Shown: positions 45,712 to 54,664 of the stretch, one piece after another
Layout: each line of letters starts with the position of its first letter
Numbering within the stretch: the stretch's first letter is position 1
Assembly (NCBI RefSeq): GCF_001553545.1
Contig: NZ_CP014227.1
Coordinates: 587,501-651,500 of the forward strand
From: Capnocytophaga haemolytica
GTDB taxonomy: Bacteria; Bacteroidota; Bacteroidia; Flavobacteriales; Flavobacteriaceae
Length of the DNA stretch: 64,000 bases
Direction: 5' to 3'
Translations under genes and position numbers: made by a program
The notes under the pieces: model-generated
Seen by the model: the letters and a program-made list of their open reading frames with translations, nothing else
What the model was told of the DNA's origin: nothing
Database searches by the model: none

Positions 45712-46803
45712 CTACTTCTTCAAAAGAGACAAATAAGCTCCGTAACCCTCTTTCTTCATATCCTTTTTAGGAATAAATCGCAGCGAGGCACTGTTGATAC
45801 AATAGCGCAAGCCGCCCCGTTCCTTAGGCCCATCGGTAAATACGTGCCCCAAATGCGCATTGCCTGTCTTGCTGCGCACTTCCGTACGCGTCATCTGGTG
45901 CGAAGTGTCCACATTCTCCTTGATGAGCTTCTTGTCGATAGGCTTAGAAAAGCTCGGCCAGCCACAACCCGACTCAAATTTATCCGTAGATACGAACAGA
46001 GGCTCGCCCGTAGTGATGTCCACGTAAATACCTTCGCGGAACTCATTCCAGTAGGCATTCTCAAATGGACGTTCTGTGGCATTTTCCTGTGTAACAGCAT
46101 ACTGCTCAGGGGTTAAGGTCTTCTTTAGCTGAGCCTTTGTCATTTTCTTATAAGAAGGTGCAGGGTTCGCTTTGCGTGCCAGTTCGAACAGCGCAGGCGA
46201 GATATGGCAATACCCATCGGGGTTCTTATCCAAATACGCCTGATGGTATTCTTCAGCCGTATAGAAGTTCTTCAAAGGCAAAACCTCCACCACAATCGGC
46301 TCGCTGTATTGCTTAGCTACCTCAGCCACAGCCGCTTTGATCAGCGCCTTATCCCCCGCCTGAGTGTAATAAATCCCCGTGCGGTATTGCGTCCCCACAT
46401 CATTGCCCTGCTTGTTGAGCGAAGTCGGATCTATAATTTTGAAATACAGATCCAAGAGCTGCTCTAAGTCAATCTGTTGTGTATCGTAAACCACTTTGAC
46501 AGTTTCGGCAAAACCAGTGTTGCCGTGCTTTACATCCTCATACGAAGGGTTCTTCGTCTTGCCATTAGCGTAGCCCACCTCAGTGGATACAACCCCTCGC
46601 ACCTGTTTAAAAAAGTGCTCTGTACCCCAGAAGCACCCTCCAGCAAAATAAATTTCGGACTTCTGTCCTTGTTTGTCATTAGCTTTTTTCATTGCAATCT
46701 CTTCTGTTTGTGGAGCTTCTGTAGTGCTCCTACTTACAGGGCGTTTATTCGTGCAAAATGCGCACGAGATGCCCGCTACAAAAATTAAAAAATAATACTT
46801 CAT
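45712..46803 (-). CDS. msrAB: bifunctional methionine sulfoxide reductase MsrA-MsrB
   Basis: A 363-residue exported repair enzyme reducing both methionine sulfoxide epimers. The N-terminus ([12 protein letters not shown]) is a signal with a possible lipobox. MsrA follows (about 50-200; catalytic Cys in [20 protein letters not shown]), then MsrB (about 215-355; [18 protein letters not shown], catalytic Cys in RYCINSASL). MsrB shows no CxxC zinc pairs in the readable sequence. The fused, secreted form protects envelope proteins from oxidants such as hypochlorous acid. A weak 11-bp ACGA array lies upstream. Confidence 0.95.
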   Translation of the reverse strand: MKYYFLIFVAGISCAFCTNKRPVSRSTTEAPQTEEIAMKKANDKQGQKSEIYFAGGCFWGTEHFFKQVRGVVSTEVGYANGKTKNPSYEDVKHGNTGFAETVKVVYDTQQIDLEQLLDLYFKIIDPTSLNKQGNDVGTQYRTGIYYTQAGDKALIKAAVAEVAKQYSEPIVVEVLPLKNFYTAEEYHQAYLDKNPDGYCHISPALFELARKANPAPSYKKMTKAQLKKTLTPEQYAVTQENATERPFENAYWNEFREGIYVDITTGEPLFVSTDKFESGCGWPSFSKPIDKKLIKENVDTSHQMTRTEVRSKTGNAHLGHVFTDGPKERGGLRYCINSASLRFIPKKDMKKEGYGAYLSLLKK

Positions 46804-46918
46804 AATAGGTTTACATTTGATGTTCGACTATAAAGTTGGCGGGAAACCTCCCTCAAAAAATATGCCAAACGGCGCTAAACAAATAAAAATATTTTCTACG
46901 ACCCGCCCTATACCTGAT

Positions 46919-46958
46919 ACGGATAAAAAACGAATCTACAACGAACCGCCATCGAATA
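46919..46958. repeat. weak 11-bp phased ACGA array
   Basis: ACGG (46919), ACGA (46930), ACGA (46941) and TCGA (46952) recur at exact 11-nt spacing, three of them extended as ACGAA/TCGAA. It lies 115-150 nt upstream of msrAB. The short core makes chance possible. Confidence 0.4.
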
Positions 46959-47016
46959 CACTCTAAATCAGTAGCTATTCTATTAAAAAGCTCTTTTGTA
47001 GAAAACCTTTTTACCC

Positions 47017-47781
47017 TTATTTTTTAATCTTCATCGTATGTTTCTCTCCTGAGCCCATCTCTATGTTTGCCTCAATACGCTGCAACTGCTTGCTTTTCTT
47101 ATCAATGTGGTAAGTGAGCTCTATCTCACTGTCCGACTTTTGTTCCGTCCCTTTGATATGCACAGTGATGACTCCTCCCTTTGCAGTACTTTCTGCCGTA
47201 CATTGATAAGGCAAAAAGGCAGCCCCTTGCATAGGGGAAAAGTCAGTGGTGAACTTTGTCTTTGCAAACCATAACTTCTTAGGAAAAAGGAGCTGTGAGA
47301 GCAAGAGCGACTTTAAACGATCAGTCACAAATGCCTCATCACCGATACGCTGCTGAAAAGCATTGATAAAGCGCTTGGCAATATCTCCTACAAAGTAGCC
47401 CTCTATCTTAGGGCGCGCTTTCTTGAAGTTATCCACAAGCCCTTTGTGGTCTAAGAGTTCAGCAATACCGCCCTCTTTGCCAATACGGTAATGCAGAGGC
47501 TCAATAGCTTGCATACAAGCGGCCGCCAAATCCTCAAGCTTGGTGTCGAAGTCTTGATGACGCGTTTGCAACTGTACCTTATAGCCCTCGGCGAGCTTTT
47601 CAGCTTTCAAGTCGATGGTGTAAGCAAGCACTGCTTCCTTATGATCACTACTGACCACCACTTCTTCTACCTGATAGGTAGAGGCGTAAAGTCCTGCCTC
47701 TATATAATCAGAATAATCCTGTCCATAGCTATAGAACCCCACAGCAAACAGACTCAAAAGAGTGTAAAAATATCCCCTCAT
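47017..47781 (-). CDS. exported hypothetical protein
   Basis: A 254-residue protein with signal MRGYFYTLLSLFAVGFYSYG. The body is mixed alpha/beta: a beta-rich N-terminal part (YQVEEVVVSSDHKEAVLAYTIDL), a central helical part and a C-terminal sheet (SDSEIELTYHIDKKSKQLQRIEANIEM) that resembles periplasmic lipid-binding or DUF3108-like folds, but I cannot assign a family. ATG 47781 is preferred: an in-frame TTG at 47808 lies inside the TATCTTTG promoter box. Single gene, own promoter. Confidence 0.75.
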   Translation of the reverse strand: MRGYFYTLLSLFAVGFYSYGQDYSDYIEAGLYASTYQVEEVVVSSDHKEAVLAYTIDLKAEKLAEGYKVQLQTRHQDFDTKLEDLAAACMQAIEPLHYRIGKEGGIAELLDHKGLVDNFKKARPKIEGYFVGDIAKRFINAFQQRIGDEAFVTDRLKSLLLSQLLFPKKLWFAKTKFTTDFSPMQGAAFLPYQCTAESTAKGGVITVHIKGTEQKSDSEIELTYHIDKKSKQLQRIEANIEMGSGEKHTMKIKK

Positions 47782-47805
47782 TACTTTAAAAATTAAATTA
47801 AAGTG

Positions 47806-47813
47806 CAAAGATA
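47806..47813 (-). promoter_or_regulatory. promoter -7 box TATCTTTG (minus)
   Basis: An exact -7 box 25 nt upstream of the ATG at 47781. A plus-strand box lies only 23 nt away (47837-47844), so the two divergent promoters overlap. Confidence 0.8.
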
Positions 47814-47836
47814 CTCTTTTCTAAGGAATTTATTTG

Positions 47837-47844
47837 TATCTTTG
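47837..47844 (+). promoter_or_regulatory. promoter -7 box TATCTTTG (plus)
   Basis: An exact -7 box about 50 nt before the ATG at 47896. Its -35 zone overlaps the divergent minus-strand promoter. Confidence 0.75.
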
Positions 47845-47895
47845 CCATATAAATGAATCTGAAATAGCTTGCACCACTATAAAAAACAGTAAAAG

Positions 47896-48876
47896 ATGCG
47901 TTACAAATTATTTATCATCATCAGCTTAATGACTTTATCGGCTGTAGCACAAAAGAAGTCAGACCGACAAAACGATGGACTTAGGGGAAATGTAAAGTCC
48001 GTAGTGTATGATCTCTATGGCTATACGTATGACTCTCAAGGCAGCATTATTGCTCATTTTGAAGATAAGGGGGCTCGTAAGTTTATCCATAAATATGTTG
48101 GCGACTCGTATGCTGAGATTGTGGAAGTTGATAAGAAAGGGACTCCTATTGAGACTGAAATACGTCTATTTGATAAGGCTGGGCACTCGATTCTCAATGA
48201 TTGGGATTTGATGGTAAAAGGCACTTACAGTGAGAAAAAAGATGCTAAGGGCAACGTTACCGAACGGCTGTGGCTACATAAAAATAAAGCTCTTGAAGCC
48301 AAAGTTAGCTATCTGTATGATGCACAAGGTAACATAACTATGCTGAAAATCTATACTGAGGAAGAAACCTACCCTTACTATCAATTTAAGTATAATTCTG
48401 AAGGGAAACTTATTGCTTGGCACATCATTCGCCCCAGCAATAAGCAATGGCAAGATATCACCTACCACCCCAGCGGAAATATTGCCAAAGATGTAAGCTA
48501 TGACCCCAAAGGGAAACTCAATAGTAGCACGCACTACACTTACAACAGCAAAGGACAGCTCATCCAAGAGTTATTTACAATGGTAAATCACAAGAATGTA
48601 AAAGAGACCGATATAACTCTTTACAAGTACGATAGCAAGGGTAATAATATAGAAATTAAACATATAGAAGAAGGTAAAACAAGAGCTATCACCACGATGA
48701 AATACAACACTCAGGGTGATATGACAGAAATGGTTTTAAATGATATATCAGGCCATACTAAAGATATTATCACTTACGTTTATAAGTACGACTCTCATAA
48801 CAATTGGATAGAAGAAAAGGAATACAAAAATGGCAAAGAAAAGAGCATTACGAAGCGCACTATTAAGTATTATTAA
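47896..48876 (+). CDS. exported YD-repeat-like protein
   Basis: A 326-residue protein with signal MRYKLFIIISLMTLSAVAQ. Imperfect repeats of about 20 residues with YD/YN cores (YDAQGNITMLKIY, YNSEGKLIAWH, YDPKGKLNSSTHYTYNSKGQLIQE, YDSKGNNIEIKHIE, YDSHNNWIEEKEY) resemble RHS/YD beta-strand repeats without the toxin core. The paired lipoproteins at 54665-56719 are built the same way. Function unknown; a surface or periplasmic beta structure is likely. A perfect terminator follows. Confidence 0.8.
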   Translation: MRYKLFIIISLMTLSAVAQKKSDRQNDGLRGNVKSVVYDLYGYTYDSQGSIIAHFEDKGARKFIHKYVGDSYAEIVEVDKKGTPIETEIRLFDKAGHSILNDWDLMVKGTYSEKKDAKGNVTERLWLHKNKALEAKVSYLYDAQGNITMLKIYTEEETYPYYQFKYNSEGKLIAWHIIRPSNKQWQDITYHPSGNIAKDVSYDPKGKLNSSTHYTYNSKGQLIQELFTMVNHKNVKETDITLYKYDSKGNNIEIKHIEEGKTRAITTMKYNTQGDMTEMVLNDISGHTKDIITYVYKYDSHNNWIEEKEYKNGKEKSITKRTIKYY

Positions 48877-48894
48877 GCCTTTAACAAATAATAA

Positions 48895-48943
48895 AAAAGC
48901 GAGAAGCAAGTAGTTAGTCATTCACTACTTGCTTCTCGCTTTT
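48895..48943. terminator. bidirectional terminator
   Basis: A perfect 20-bp stem (48895-48914 with 48924-48943) around a 9-nt loop, with A/T ends giving a T-run on each strand. It separates the plus-strand YD gene from minus-strand hemL. Confidence 0.93.
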
Positions 48944-48974
48944 GATACCTCACACCTCAGACCTGCGAAGCATT

Positions 48975-50255
48975 TTACAGCTTACACTTGCGAAGTGCAT
49001 CTATAGTCTGGTCAAGGTCGTCATAAGTGAGCGCATCGTTCAGGAAGTAGCTTTCAAAGCCACTTGGCGGCAGGTATACACCTCCTGCCAGCATTCCGTG
49101 GAAATACCGCTTAAATCGCTCAGTGTCGCTCTTAGCAGAGGTGGCAAAGTCCATCACAGGCGTGTCGGTGAAGAAGGGCGTAAGCATCGAGCCAAAGCTG
49201 TTGATCTGGTGGGGAATGCCTGCCTCATTGAGTACTTTATCAAAGCCTTTATGGAGGTAAGCGGTCTTCTTGGCAAGGCTATCAAAGACCTCTGGGTGCT
49301 CATTGAGGGCGGTAAGCATTGCCAGCCCCGCGCTCATCGCCAGTGGATTGCCACTGAGGGTGCCTGCTTGGTAAACGGGCCCGTCGGGGGCTAAGTGATC
49401 CATCACTTCGGCGCGTGCTGCGAAGGCACCAACGGGCAGTCCCCCACCGATGACCTTCCCAAAGGTTACGATGTCGGCGGCAATGCCAAACACTTCCTGA
49501 GCACCGCCTTTTGCCAAGCGGAATCCTGTCATCACTTCATCAAATATCAACAAAGCTCCATTTTCAGTACAGAGTTTACGCAAGCCTTCTAAGAATCCTT
49601 CAGCAGGGGGCACACAACCCATATTGCCTGCTACAGGCTCGATGATCACAGCGGCAATCTGTTCAGGGTTTGCCTCAAAGAGTGTCTTCACGGAGGTGAG
49701 GTCGTTATAGTTTGCCAGCAGTGTATCCTTAGCGGTGCCTTGGGTAACACCAGGGCTATTAGGACTGCCAAAGGTCGCCCCTCCACTGCCTGCTTCGATG
49801 AGAAAGGCATCGGCGTGCCCGTGATAACAGCCTACAAACTTAATGATCTTCTCTCTACCCGTATATCCACGCGCTAAGCGTATAGCACTCATACAAGCCT
49901 CCGTACCGCTATTTACAAAGCGTATCTTATCGATATGAGGCACCATCTTCACAGCGAGCTCTGCAATGCGTATTTCTACTTCGGTGGGGATACCAAAGGA
50001 CGTACCTTTGTGTGCACGCTCGACTACTGCCTCAATTACGGGGGGATAGGCGTGCCCTAAGATAAGCGGACCCCACGAGGCGATATAGTCGATATACCGC
50101 CGCCCATCGGCATCGTAGAGGTAAGCTCCCTTCGCTTCTTTAATAAAGATAGGGTCGCCCCCTACGGCATTAAAAGCCCTTACAGGCGAGTTTACCCCGC
50201 CAGGCAATACTTTCTTGGCTTGAGCAAATAGCTCACTACTTCTTTTGTATAACAT
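48975..50255 (-). CDS. hemL: glutamate-1-semialdehyde 2,1-aminomutase
   Basis: A 426-residue PLP enzyme making 5-aminolevulinate, the first dedicated haem precursor in the C5 route. Family marks are [65 protein letters not shown] and the PLP lysine in [14 protein letters not shown]. Length and ends match HemL. It overlaps nothing and is separated from pfkB by a palindrome, so the two may be loosely coupled. Confidence 0.97.
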   Translation of the reverse strand: MLYKRSSELFAQAKKVLPGGVNSPVRAFNAVGGDPIFIKEAKGAYLYDADGRRYIDYIASWGPLILGHAYPPVIEAVVERAHKGTSFGIPTEVEIRIAELAVKMVPHIDKIRFVNSGTEACMSAIRLARGYTGREKIIKFVGCYHGHADAFLIEAGSGGATFGSPNSPGVTQGTAKDTLLANYNDLTSVKTLFEANPEQIAAVIIEPVAGNMGCVPPAEGFLEGLRKLCTENGALLIFDEVMTGFRLAKGGAQEVFGIAADIVTFGKVIGGGLPVGAFAARAEVMDHLAPDGPVYQAGTLSGNPLAMSAGLAMLTALNEHPEVFDSLAKKTAYLHKGFDKVLNEAGIPHQINSFGSMLTPFFTDTPVMDFATSAKSDTERFKRYFHGMLAGGVYLPPSGFESYFLNDALTYDDLDQTIDALRKCKL

Positions 50256-50274
50256 ATTTGTGTTTTTACTGATC

Positions 50275-50336
50275 AGGGATCAGAGGTCAGGGGTCAGTGT
50301 AGAGTTCTCCGTACTGACTTCTGATCTCTGACTTCT
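50275..50336. repeat. GRTCAG-word palindrome between the kinase and hemL
   Basis: A 24-nt arm (50275-50298) pairs imperfectly with 50313-50336 across a 14-nt loop. The right arm overlaps the kinase stop codon (50335-50337) by two bases, the same geometry as at 5446. Confidence 0.78.
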
Positions 50337-51264
50337 AAGTATTAACTTCTATCTCAAACTGGGTCAGTTCTGCAAAGCGTCTCAGTCGTTCGTTACATTC
50401 TTCTTCACTGAGGCTAAGCATACGCTCTAAACCAAACTTCTCAATGCAGAAGGACGCTAAATTCGATCCGTGCACTACTGCGTTCTTCATATTGGCAAAA
50501 CTGTAATCGCCACTCTTAGCAAGGTAACCCACTAAGCCCCCAGCAAAAGTATCGCCAGCACCTGTAGGGTCAAACACCTCTTCCAAAGGCAAGGCTGGGG
50601 CAAAGAACACTTGACTCTTATGGAAGAGCAGTGCCCCGTGCTCGCCTTTCTTGATGATCACAAAGCGAGCTCCCATTGCCATAATGCGCTGTGCGGCTTT
50701 CACTAAAGAGTATTCTCCAGTAAGTTGCCGTGCCTCCTCATCGTTGATAGTGATCACATCCACCTTAGCGATGACCTCTTGGAGTAAATCCCAAGTGTGG
50801 TACATCCAATAGTTCATCGTGTCAAGCACTACAAGGGTGGGCTTGTGATCCATCTGTGCTAAGATGTCGAGCTGCAATTGGGGATGTAAGTTCCCTAGCA
50901 TCACAATAGCTGCCTTGCGAAACGCCTCAGGCACTACAGGCTTAAAATCCGCTAACACATTCAGCTGTGTATCCAAGGTGTCGCGGACGTTCATATCGTT
51001 GTGGTAACGACCACTCCAAAAGAAACTCTTTCCTCCACGTACTACTTCGACTGCTGAGGTATCAACTTTTCGGGCACGGAGTAAGTCTAAAAATGCCTGT
51101 GGATAGTCCTCACCTACCACCGAGACCACTGCTTGCGGTACGCCAAACTGTGCTGCTGCAATAGCGATATAGTTTGCAGCCCCACCCATAATCACTTCAC
51201 TTTTGCCAAAGGGTGTCTCTATCTGGTCAAAAGCTAATGTGCCTGCTATTAGTATTTTATTCAT
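50335..51264 (-). CDS. PfkB-family carbohydrate kinase
   Basis: A 309-residue ribokinase-fold enzyme. Motif 1 is GGAANYIAIAAAQFG (about 27-41). The ATP/anion-hole motif DPTGAGDTFAGGLVGY (about 237-252) includes the catalytic Asp. Substrate may be a sugar, sugar phosphate or nucleoside; the sequence does not decide. It has its own promoter (51309-51316) and lies upstream of hemL on the same strand. Confidence 0.9.
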   Translation of the reverse strand: MNKILIAGTLAFDQIETPFGKSEVIMGGAANYIAIAAAQFGVPQAVVSVVGEDYPQAFLDLLRARKVDTSAVEVVRGGKSFFWSGRYHNDMNVRDTLDTQLNVLADFKPVVPEAFRKAAIVMLGNLHPQLQLDILAQMDHKPTLVVLDTMNYWMYHTWDLLQEVIAKVDVITINDEEARQLTGEYSLVKAAQRIMAMGARFVIIKKGEHGALLFHKSQVFFAPALPLEEVFDPTGAGDTFAGGLVGYLAKSGDYSFANMKNAVVHGSNLASFCIEKFGLERMLSLSEEECNERLRRFAELTQFEIEVNT

Positions 51265-51308
51265 TTATCTGAAGTTAGAAAATAGAAATTAGAAATCTAT
51301 TTCGGCGG

Positions 51309-51316
51309 CAAAAGTA
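51309..51316 (-). promoter_or_regulatory. promoter -7 box TACTTTTG (minus)
   Basis: An exact TAnnTTTG box about 45 nt before the kinase ATG, with TTG about 22 nt upstream. The context TACTTTTGCCGC recurs at 57467 and 56844. Confidence 0.8.
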
Positions 51317-51419
51317 CTACTTTTTAATGAATAATTGGCAATGAGGAATGAGGAATTTTTTCAGAGGTCAACGGTCAGGGATTAGGAATCAGAGGTTAGT
51401 GGGCAGAGGACATATCTCA

Positions 51420-52589
51420 TTATTCACTACTCCTCAAGTTTGTTACTGTCTTAAACTCCTTCTCACTACCTACGCGCTTGATAAACGCCTGCATCTCATC
51501 GGTGAGAAGCAGCACATTGTTGTGTTCCCAATACGCTGCATTATAAGGGAATTTGAGCTTAAACATATCCTTCTCCACAGAAGCATTCTCTTTCAAGGGT
51601 TCACTCATTGGCAGGGGTTGTGCATCGTAAAAGTAATAAAGCTCAAAAATATCCGTACCCTCCTTTGAAAGCACTTCCTGCTTATTGAGGAGCGTTCCTC
51701 GCGCCAATTGATATTTACCCGTAGCAGGGTTAAGCGCAAAGTCTGAGCGGTGTTCTCTATGTAAAACTCTATGTTTCAGTCCCCAGAAGTTCTTTTTGTA
51801 GTCCATAGCAATGTTATCAGCGCTCATCGCAAACTGCTTAGGCACCCAACGCTCATTGTCCATCAGGTAATAACCGCTCGTTTTCACCTGCTTCGTATCC
51901 TTATTGCCAAACTCAATCTTATCCTCAGCACTGCCTTCGCCTTTGAGCTTCTTATGCCAAAAGTGATCCACAGGAGTACCCATCACCGCCAATCCCATAA
52001 AGGCATCAGCTAGTTCAGGCATATTTACTTTATACACCTTACTGCTATTGATTGCCGCCACACGCAGCTGCTCTATCTCTACCTTGTAGGGTTTCTTGGG
52101 AAATGGCTTAGTTGGCGTACCCATCAAAGCCTTCTTCTCAACTTTACCTACAATGTCGATGAGCTTCTCTATCTGTCCATTCTTGCGCAATAAGCAACGT
52201 ATAAAGAACCGTTCCTTATGCGTATCGAGCGCATACCACTTATCAATAGCCTTCACCATCTGTCGATAGCTCTCGTTCGGGTCTATGGTTACCTCCTCAA
52301 GCACAAAGGTTTTGGGGCTAAGGTAGAGGGTATCACGCCCTGCCAAAGCCGTAAAGCTACTGCTCAGCGACTCATAGCCCAAGCAATCGATGTGCAGCGC
52401 CCCCTCTGAGGAAGAAATCTCAAAGCCGCCTTCCTCATTGCTGATAGCATACGCCTGACCGCTGACCACCGTAGCATATACCACAGGTGCTTTTGCCTGC
52501 TTATCCCACAACACCGCCCTGAGATGGTGCTGGCCATAAGCGGTAATACTTACAAAAAATGATAGTAAAATAAAGAAAAGTCTTTTCAT
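51420..52589 (-). CDS. exported protein with carboxypeptidase-regulatory-like domain
   Basis: A 389-residue protein with signal MKRLFFILLSFFVSITAYGQ. Residues about 22-95 form a CarboxypepD_reg-like beta-sandwich (LRAVLWDKQAKAPVVYATVV, ISSSEGALHIDCLGYESLS). The remainder (about 100-389) resembles the surface or periplasmic proteins often annotated only by this domain in Flavobacteriaceae. No barrel or plug is present, so it is not a TonB receptor. Function unknown. Confidence 0.78.
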   Translation of the reverse strand: MKRLFFILLSFFVSITAYGQHHLRAVLWDKQAKAPVVYATVVSGQAYAISNEEGGFEISSSEGALHIDCLGYESLSSSFTALAGRDTLYLSPKTFVLEEVTIDPNESYRQMVKAIDKWYALDTHKERFFIRCLLRKNGQIEKLIDIVGKVEKKALMGTPTKPFPKKPYKVEIEQLRVAAINSSKVYKVNMPELADAFMGLAVMGTPVDHFWHKKLKGEGSAEDKIEFGNKDTKQVKTSGYYLMDNERWVPKQFAMSADNIAMDYKKNFWGLKHRVLHREHRSDFALNPATGKYQLARGTLLNKQEVLSKEGTDIFELYYFYDAQPLPMSEPLKENASVEKDMFKLKFPYNAAYWEHNNVLLLTDEMQAFIKRVGSEKEFKTVTNLRSSE

Positions 52590-52673
52590 AGTGAATTGGA
52601 AATTAGAAATTAGAAAAATAGAAGATTAGAGTTGAGCATACATCATTACTCTCTGCTCATTACTCTTTACTCA

Positions 52674-53890
52674 TTACCCATTAAATATTAAAGTCTTCAG
52701 CATCGCTAAGATATTCAGCAGCCCAAATGCCAATACCAGCCATATTACTACTTCGCCACCCCAGACCCTGTAGCCTGCGCCTTCGGGGTGTCGTTTGCGG
52801 AAAGCGCGTACGAGGAGGGCGGGCACTATCACCGTCCAGATAGCTACTGCCAAGCCTGCATAGCCTATCGCCTTGACAAAGCCATAAGGGTACAGCAGAC
52901 TCATCGCTAAGGGGGGTAGGAAGGTTACCAATGCCGTCTTAGTTCTGCCCCAGAGGCTACCGTTGAACTTAAAGAGGTCGGCGATATAGTCAAACAGCCC
53001 CAGCGTTACCCCTAAGAAAGAGCTGGCAATTGCCATATAGGCAAAGAAGTCGAGCGCAGGAGCCACATAGTCCACACGGATATAGTGCCCAAGTGCCTCG
53101 AGCAAGGTCGCCACGTCTCCGCCCTTGGCTGTTACCTCTGCAAAAGCACCTCGGGGCAAGTTGCCCTGTACCGCTGTCTGCCATAGGAGGTACATCAGCA
53201 GTGCCAACCCCGTACCGATGAGGATAGCCCGCGATACCTTCTTGGCATCCTTATGGTAGTACTTGGTAAGGCTGGGCACGTTGCAATGAAAGCCAAAGGA
53301 CACTAAGCATACGGGCAAGGCTACCCATAGATACCTCAGATAATGGCTATCACCTTCTCCGAGGGTGTTGAAGAGTATCTCAGCCTTAACGCCAGATAGC
53401 ATCCCTGCTGTCGAGAAGAAGAACGCAATGACCATACCCCCTATAAGCACCGTACTGAACCTATCCACTGCCTTGGTCGATAGCCATACGGCAAAGGTGA
53501 GCACCCCGCAGAAGAGTAGTTCCCCACCGCTATGGCTTACCTGTAGGGTGCTTCCAGAGAGCAGTCGCTCTGTGATGCCACCCCAGAGGTGATATAGGCA
53601 TAGGTAAGGATATAGAGCGTGAAAGCCATCGCCAGCCCGTTAATACGGTTCCACCCCCTGCCGAGCAGGTCTCTGACCATCGTGTAGAAGCTGGCACCCT
53701 CAGGGTAATACATATTCACCTCAAGGAGCATCAGCCCCGATGCCGTCATACAGCCCCAAGTGTAGATAAGGGCGAGTACTGCCCCTACGAACCATACCCC
53801 TGAGGTTGCTGTGGGGTTGGCGAGCATTCCTGCGCCAATGGTGGTACCCGCGACTATCATCGCACCGCCGAGTAATGAAGGTTGTTTCAT
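52674..53890 (-). pseudogene. aromatic amino acid permease (TyrP/Mtr type), frameshifted
   Basis: The N-terminal half (53890 down to about 53585) reads GGAMIVAGTTIGAGMLANP, LEVNMYYPEGASFYTM and YILTYAYITSG, the HAAAP transporter pattern. The frame then breaks; the remaining helices continue in another frame to 52674 (ITERLLSG, FAVWLSTKAVDRF, NVPSLTKYYHKDA). Adding one C to the C4 run at 53581-53584 joins them as TSGGGITER and gives about 405 residues with 11 hydrophobic helices, the normal length. It would import tyrosine or tryptophan by proton symport if intact. No other lesion is visible. Confidence 0.88.
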
Positions 53891-53891
53891 A

Positions 53892-53945
53892 GAGGTTAGT
53901 GATTAGGGGGTCAGAGAACAGAGATCAGGACTGATCACTGACTTC
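53892..53945. repeat. GGTTAG/GGTCAG-word palindrome
   Basis: GGTCAG-like words at 53897-53923 face CTGATCACTGACTTCTGC-like words at 53924-53945. It lies between the start of the permease and the stop of the next gene upstream. Pairing is imperfect. Confidence 0.6.
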
Positions 53946-53957
53946 TGCTCTCTGCCC

Positions 53958-54545
53958 TTATATCTTAAACGTTTTTTTTACTTCGTGCTTAGGTATATCG
54001 GTGGCTACCAGCGATAGGCGTGTGCCTTCACGGTGGGGATTGACCTTTGTGGTGGTGTAATGCCACTCGGTGGTAAGGCACTCCTCATTGCGGTGCGAAG
54101 TGTGTTCGATGGCGATGCCTTCTTCAACCACTACGCCTACGTAGGTGAGGAGTTGCACCTTAAGGCTCACGACCTTCACGGGGTGGGTAGTGGTGATGAC
54201 GAGGGTCTCGCCTGCTCTGCCCGTATAGCCTTCGGCATTTACTGCGGTGATAACAGGGCGCGCGAGGTAGTCGGTTACGGCAACATTGTGCGCCGTGAGA
54301 CTCCGTGGACTGGCAGCAGCAATAGCCGTGTAGAGTGCATTGGTCTCAGGGTTGCTACGGGCACGGCGCGAGTAGGTGATAGCCTTGCGAAAGCTCTCGC
54401 GTTGCTCCCTTTGTTTTTCAGATTCTTTGCGTGGTTTCTCAGGGGCACGAGTGATGATGGTTTGCCCCTTAACTTGCTTGAATATAAGGGTTCCTAATTT
54501 GCCCGAGACGGCTGCCATAGGGCTGTTTTTTGCTATTTTTGCCAT
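53958..54545 (-). CDS. hypothetical basic protein (possibly DUF6266-like)
   Basis: A 195-residue protein without signal peptide. The N-terminal half is strongly basic (KPRKESEKQREQRESFRKA, YSRRARSNPE) and begins with SGKLGTLIFKQVKGQTIITR, which recalls the DUF6266-type opening (G-K-G/L-G, then a short basic strand). The C-terminal half is beta-rich (TLVITTTHPVKVVSLKVQLL). Function unknown; such proteins occur singly in Bacteroidota genomes. It is flanked on both sides by word palindromes. Confidence 0.65.
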   Translation of the reverse strand: MAKIAKNSPMAAVSGKLGTLIFKQVKGQTIITRAPEKPRKESEKQREQRESFRKAITYSRRARSNPETNALYTAIAAASPRSLTAHNVAVTDYLARPVITAVNAEGYTGRAGETLVITTTHPVKVVSLKVQLLTYVGVVVEEGIAIEHTSHRNEECLTTEWHYTTTKVNPHREGTRLSLVATDIPKHEVKKTFKI

Positions 54546-54550
54546 TTGAT

Positions 54551-54660
54551 TAGTTTTTAGGGATCAGAGGTCAGAGATCAGAGATCAGAGAGTAATGAGT
54601 AGAGAGTAAATTGCTAACGCACCGAACTCATTACTCTCTACTCTTTATTCTCTACTCTCT
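54551..54660. repeat. compound palindrome with GAGTAATG arms and a conserved loop
   Basis: GATCAGAG words (54560-54590) run into a hairpin of GAGTAATGAGTAGAGAG-type words whose inverse lies at 54627-54660. The loop TTGCTAACGCACCG (54611-54624) is the exact reverse complement of the loop at 56922-56935. It fills the gap between two minus-strand genes, ending 4 nt from the stop of the YD lipoprotein. Confidence 0.8.
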
Positions 54661-54664
54661 AATA

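Noticed and set aside
47782..47808. TTG start for the hypothetical at 47017
   Set aside because: It lies in the minus-strand promoter box and adds residues before a clean signal peptide.
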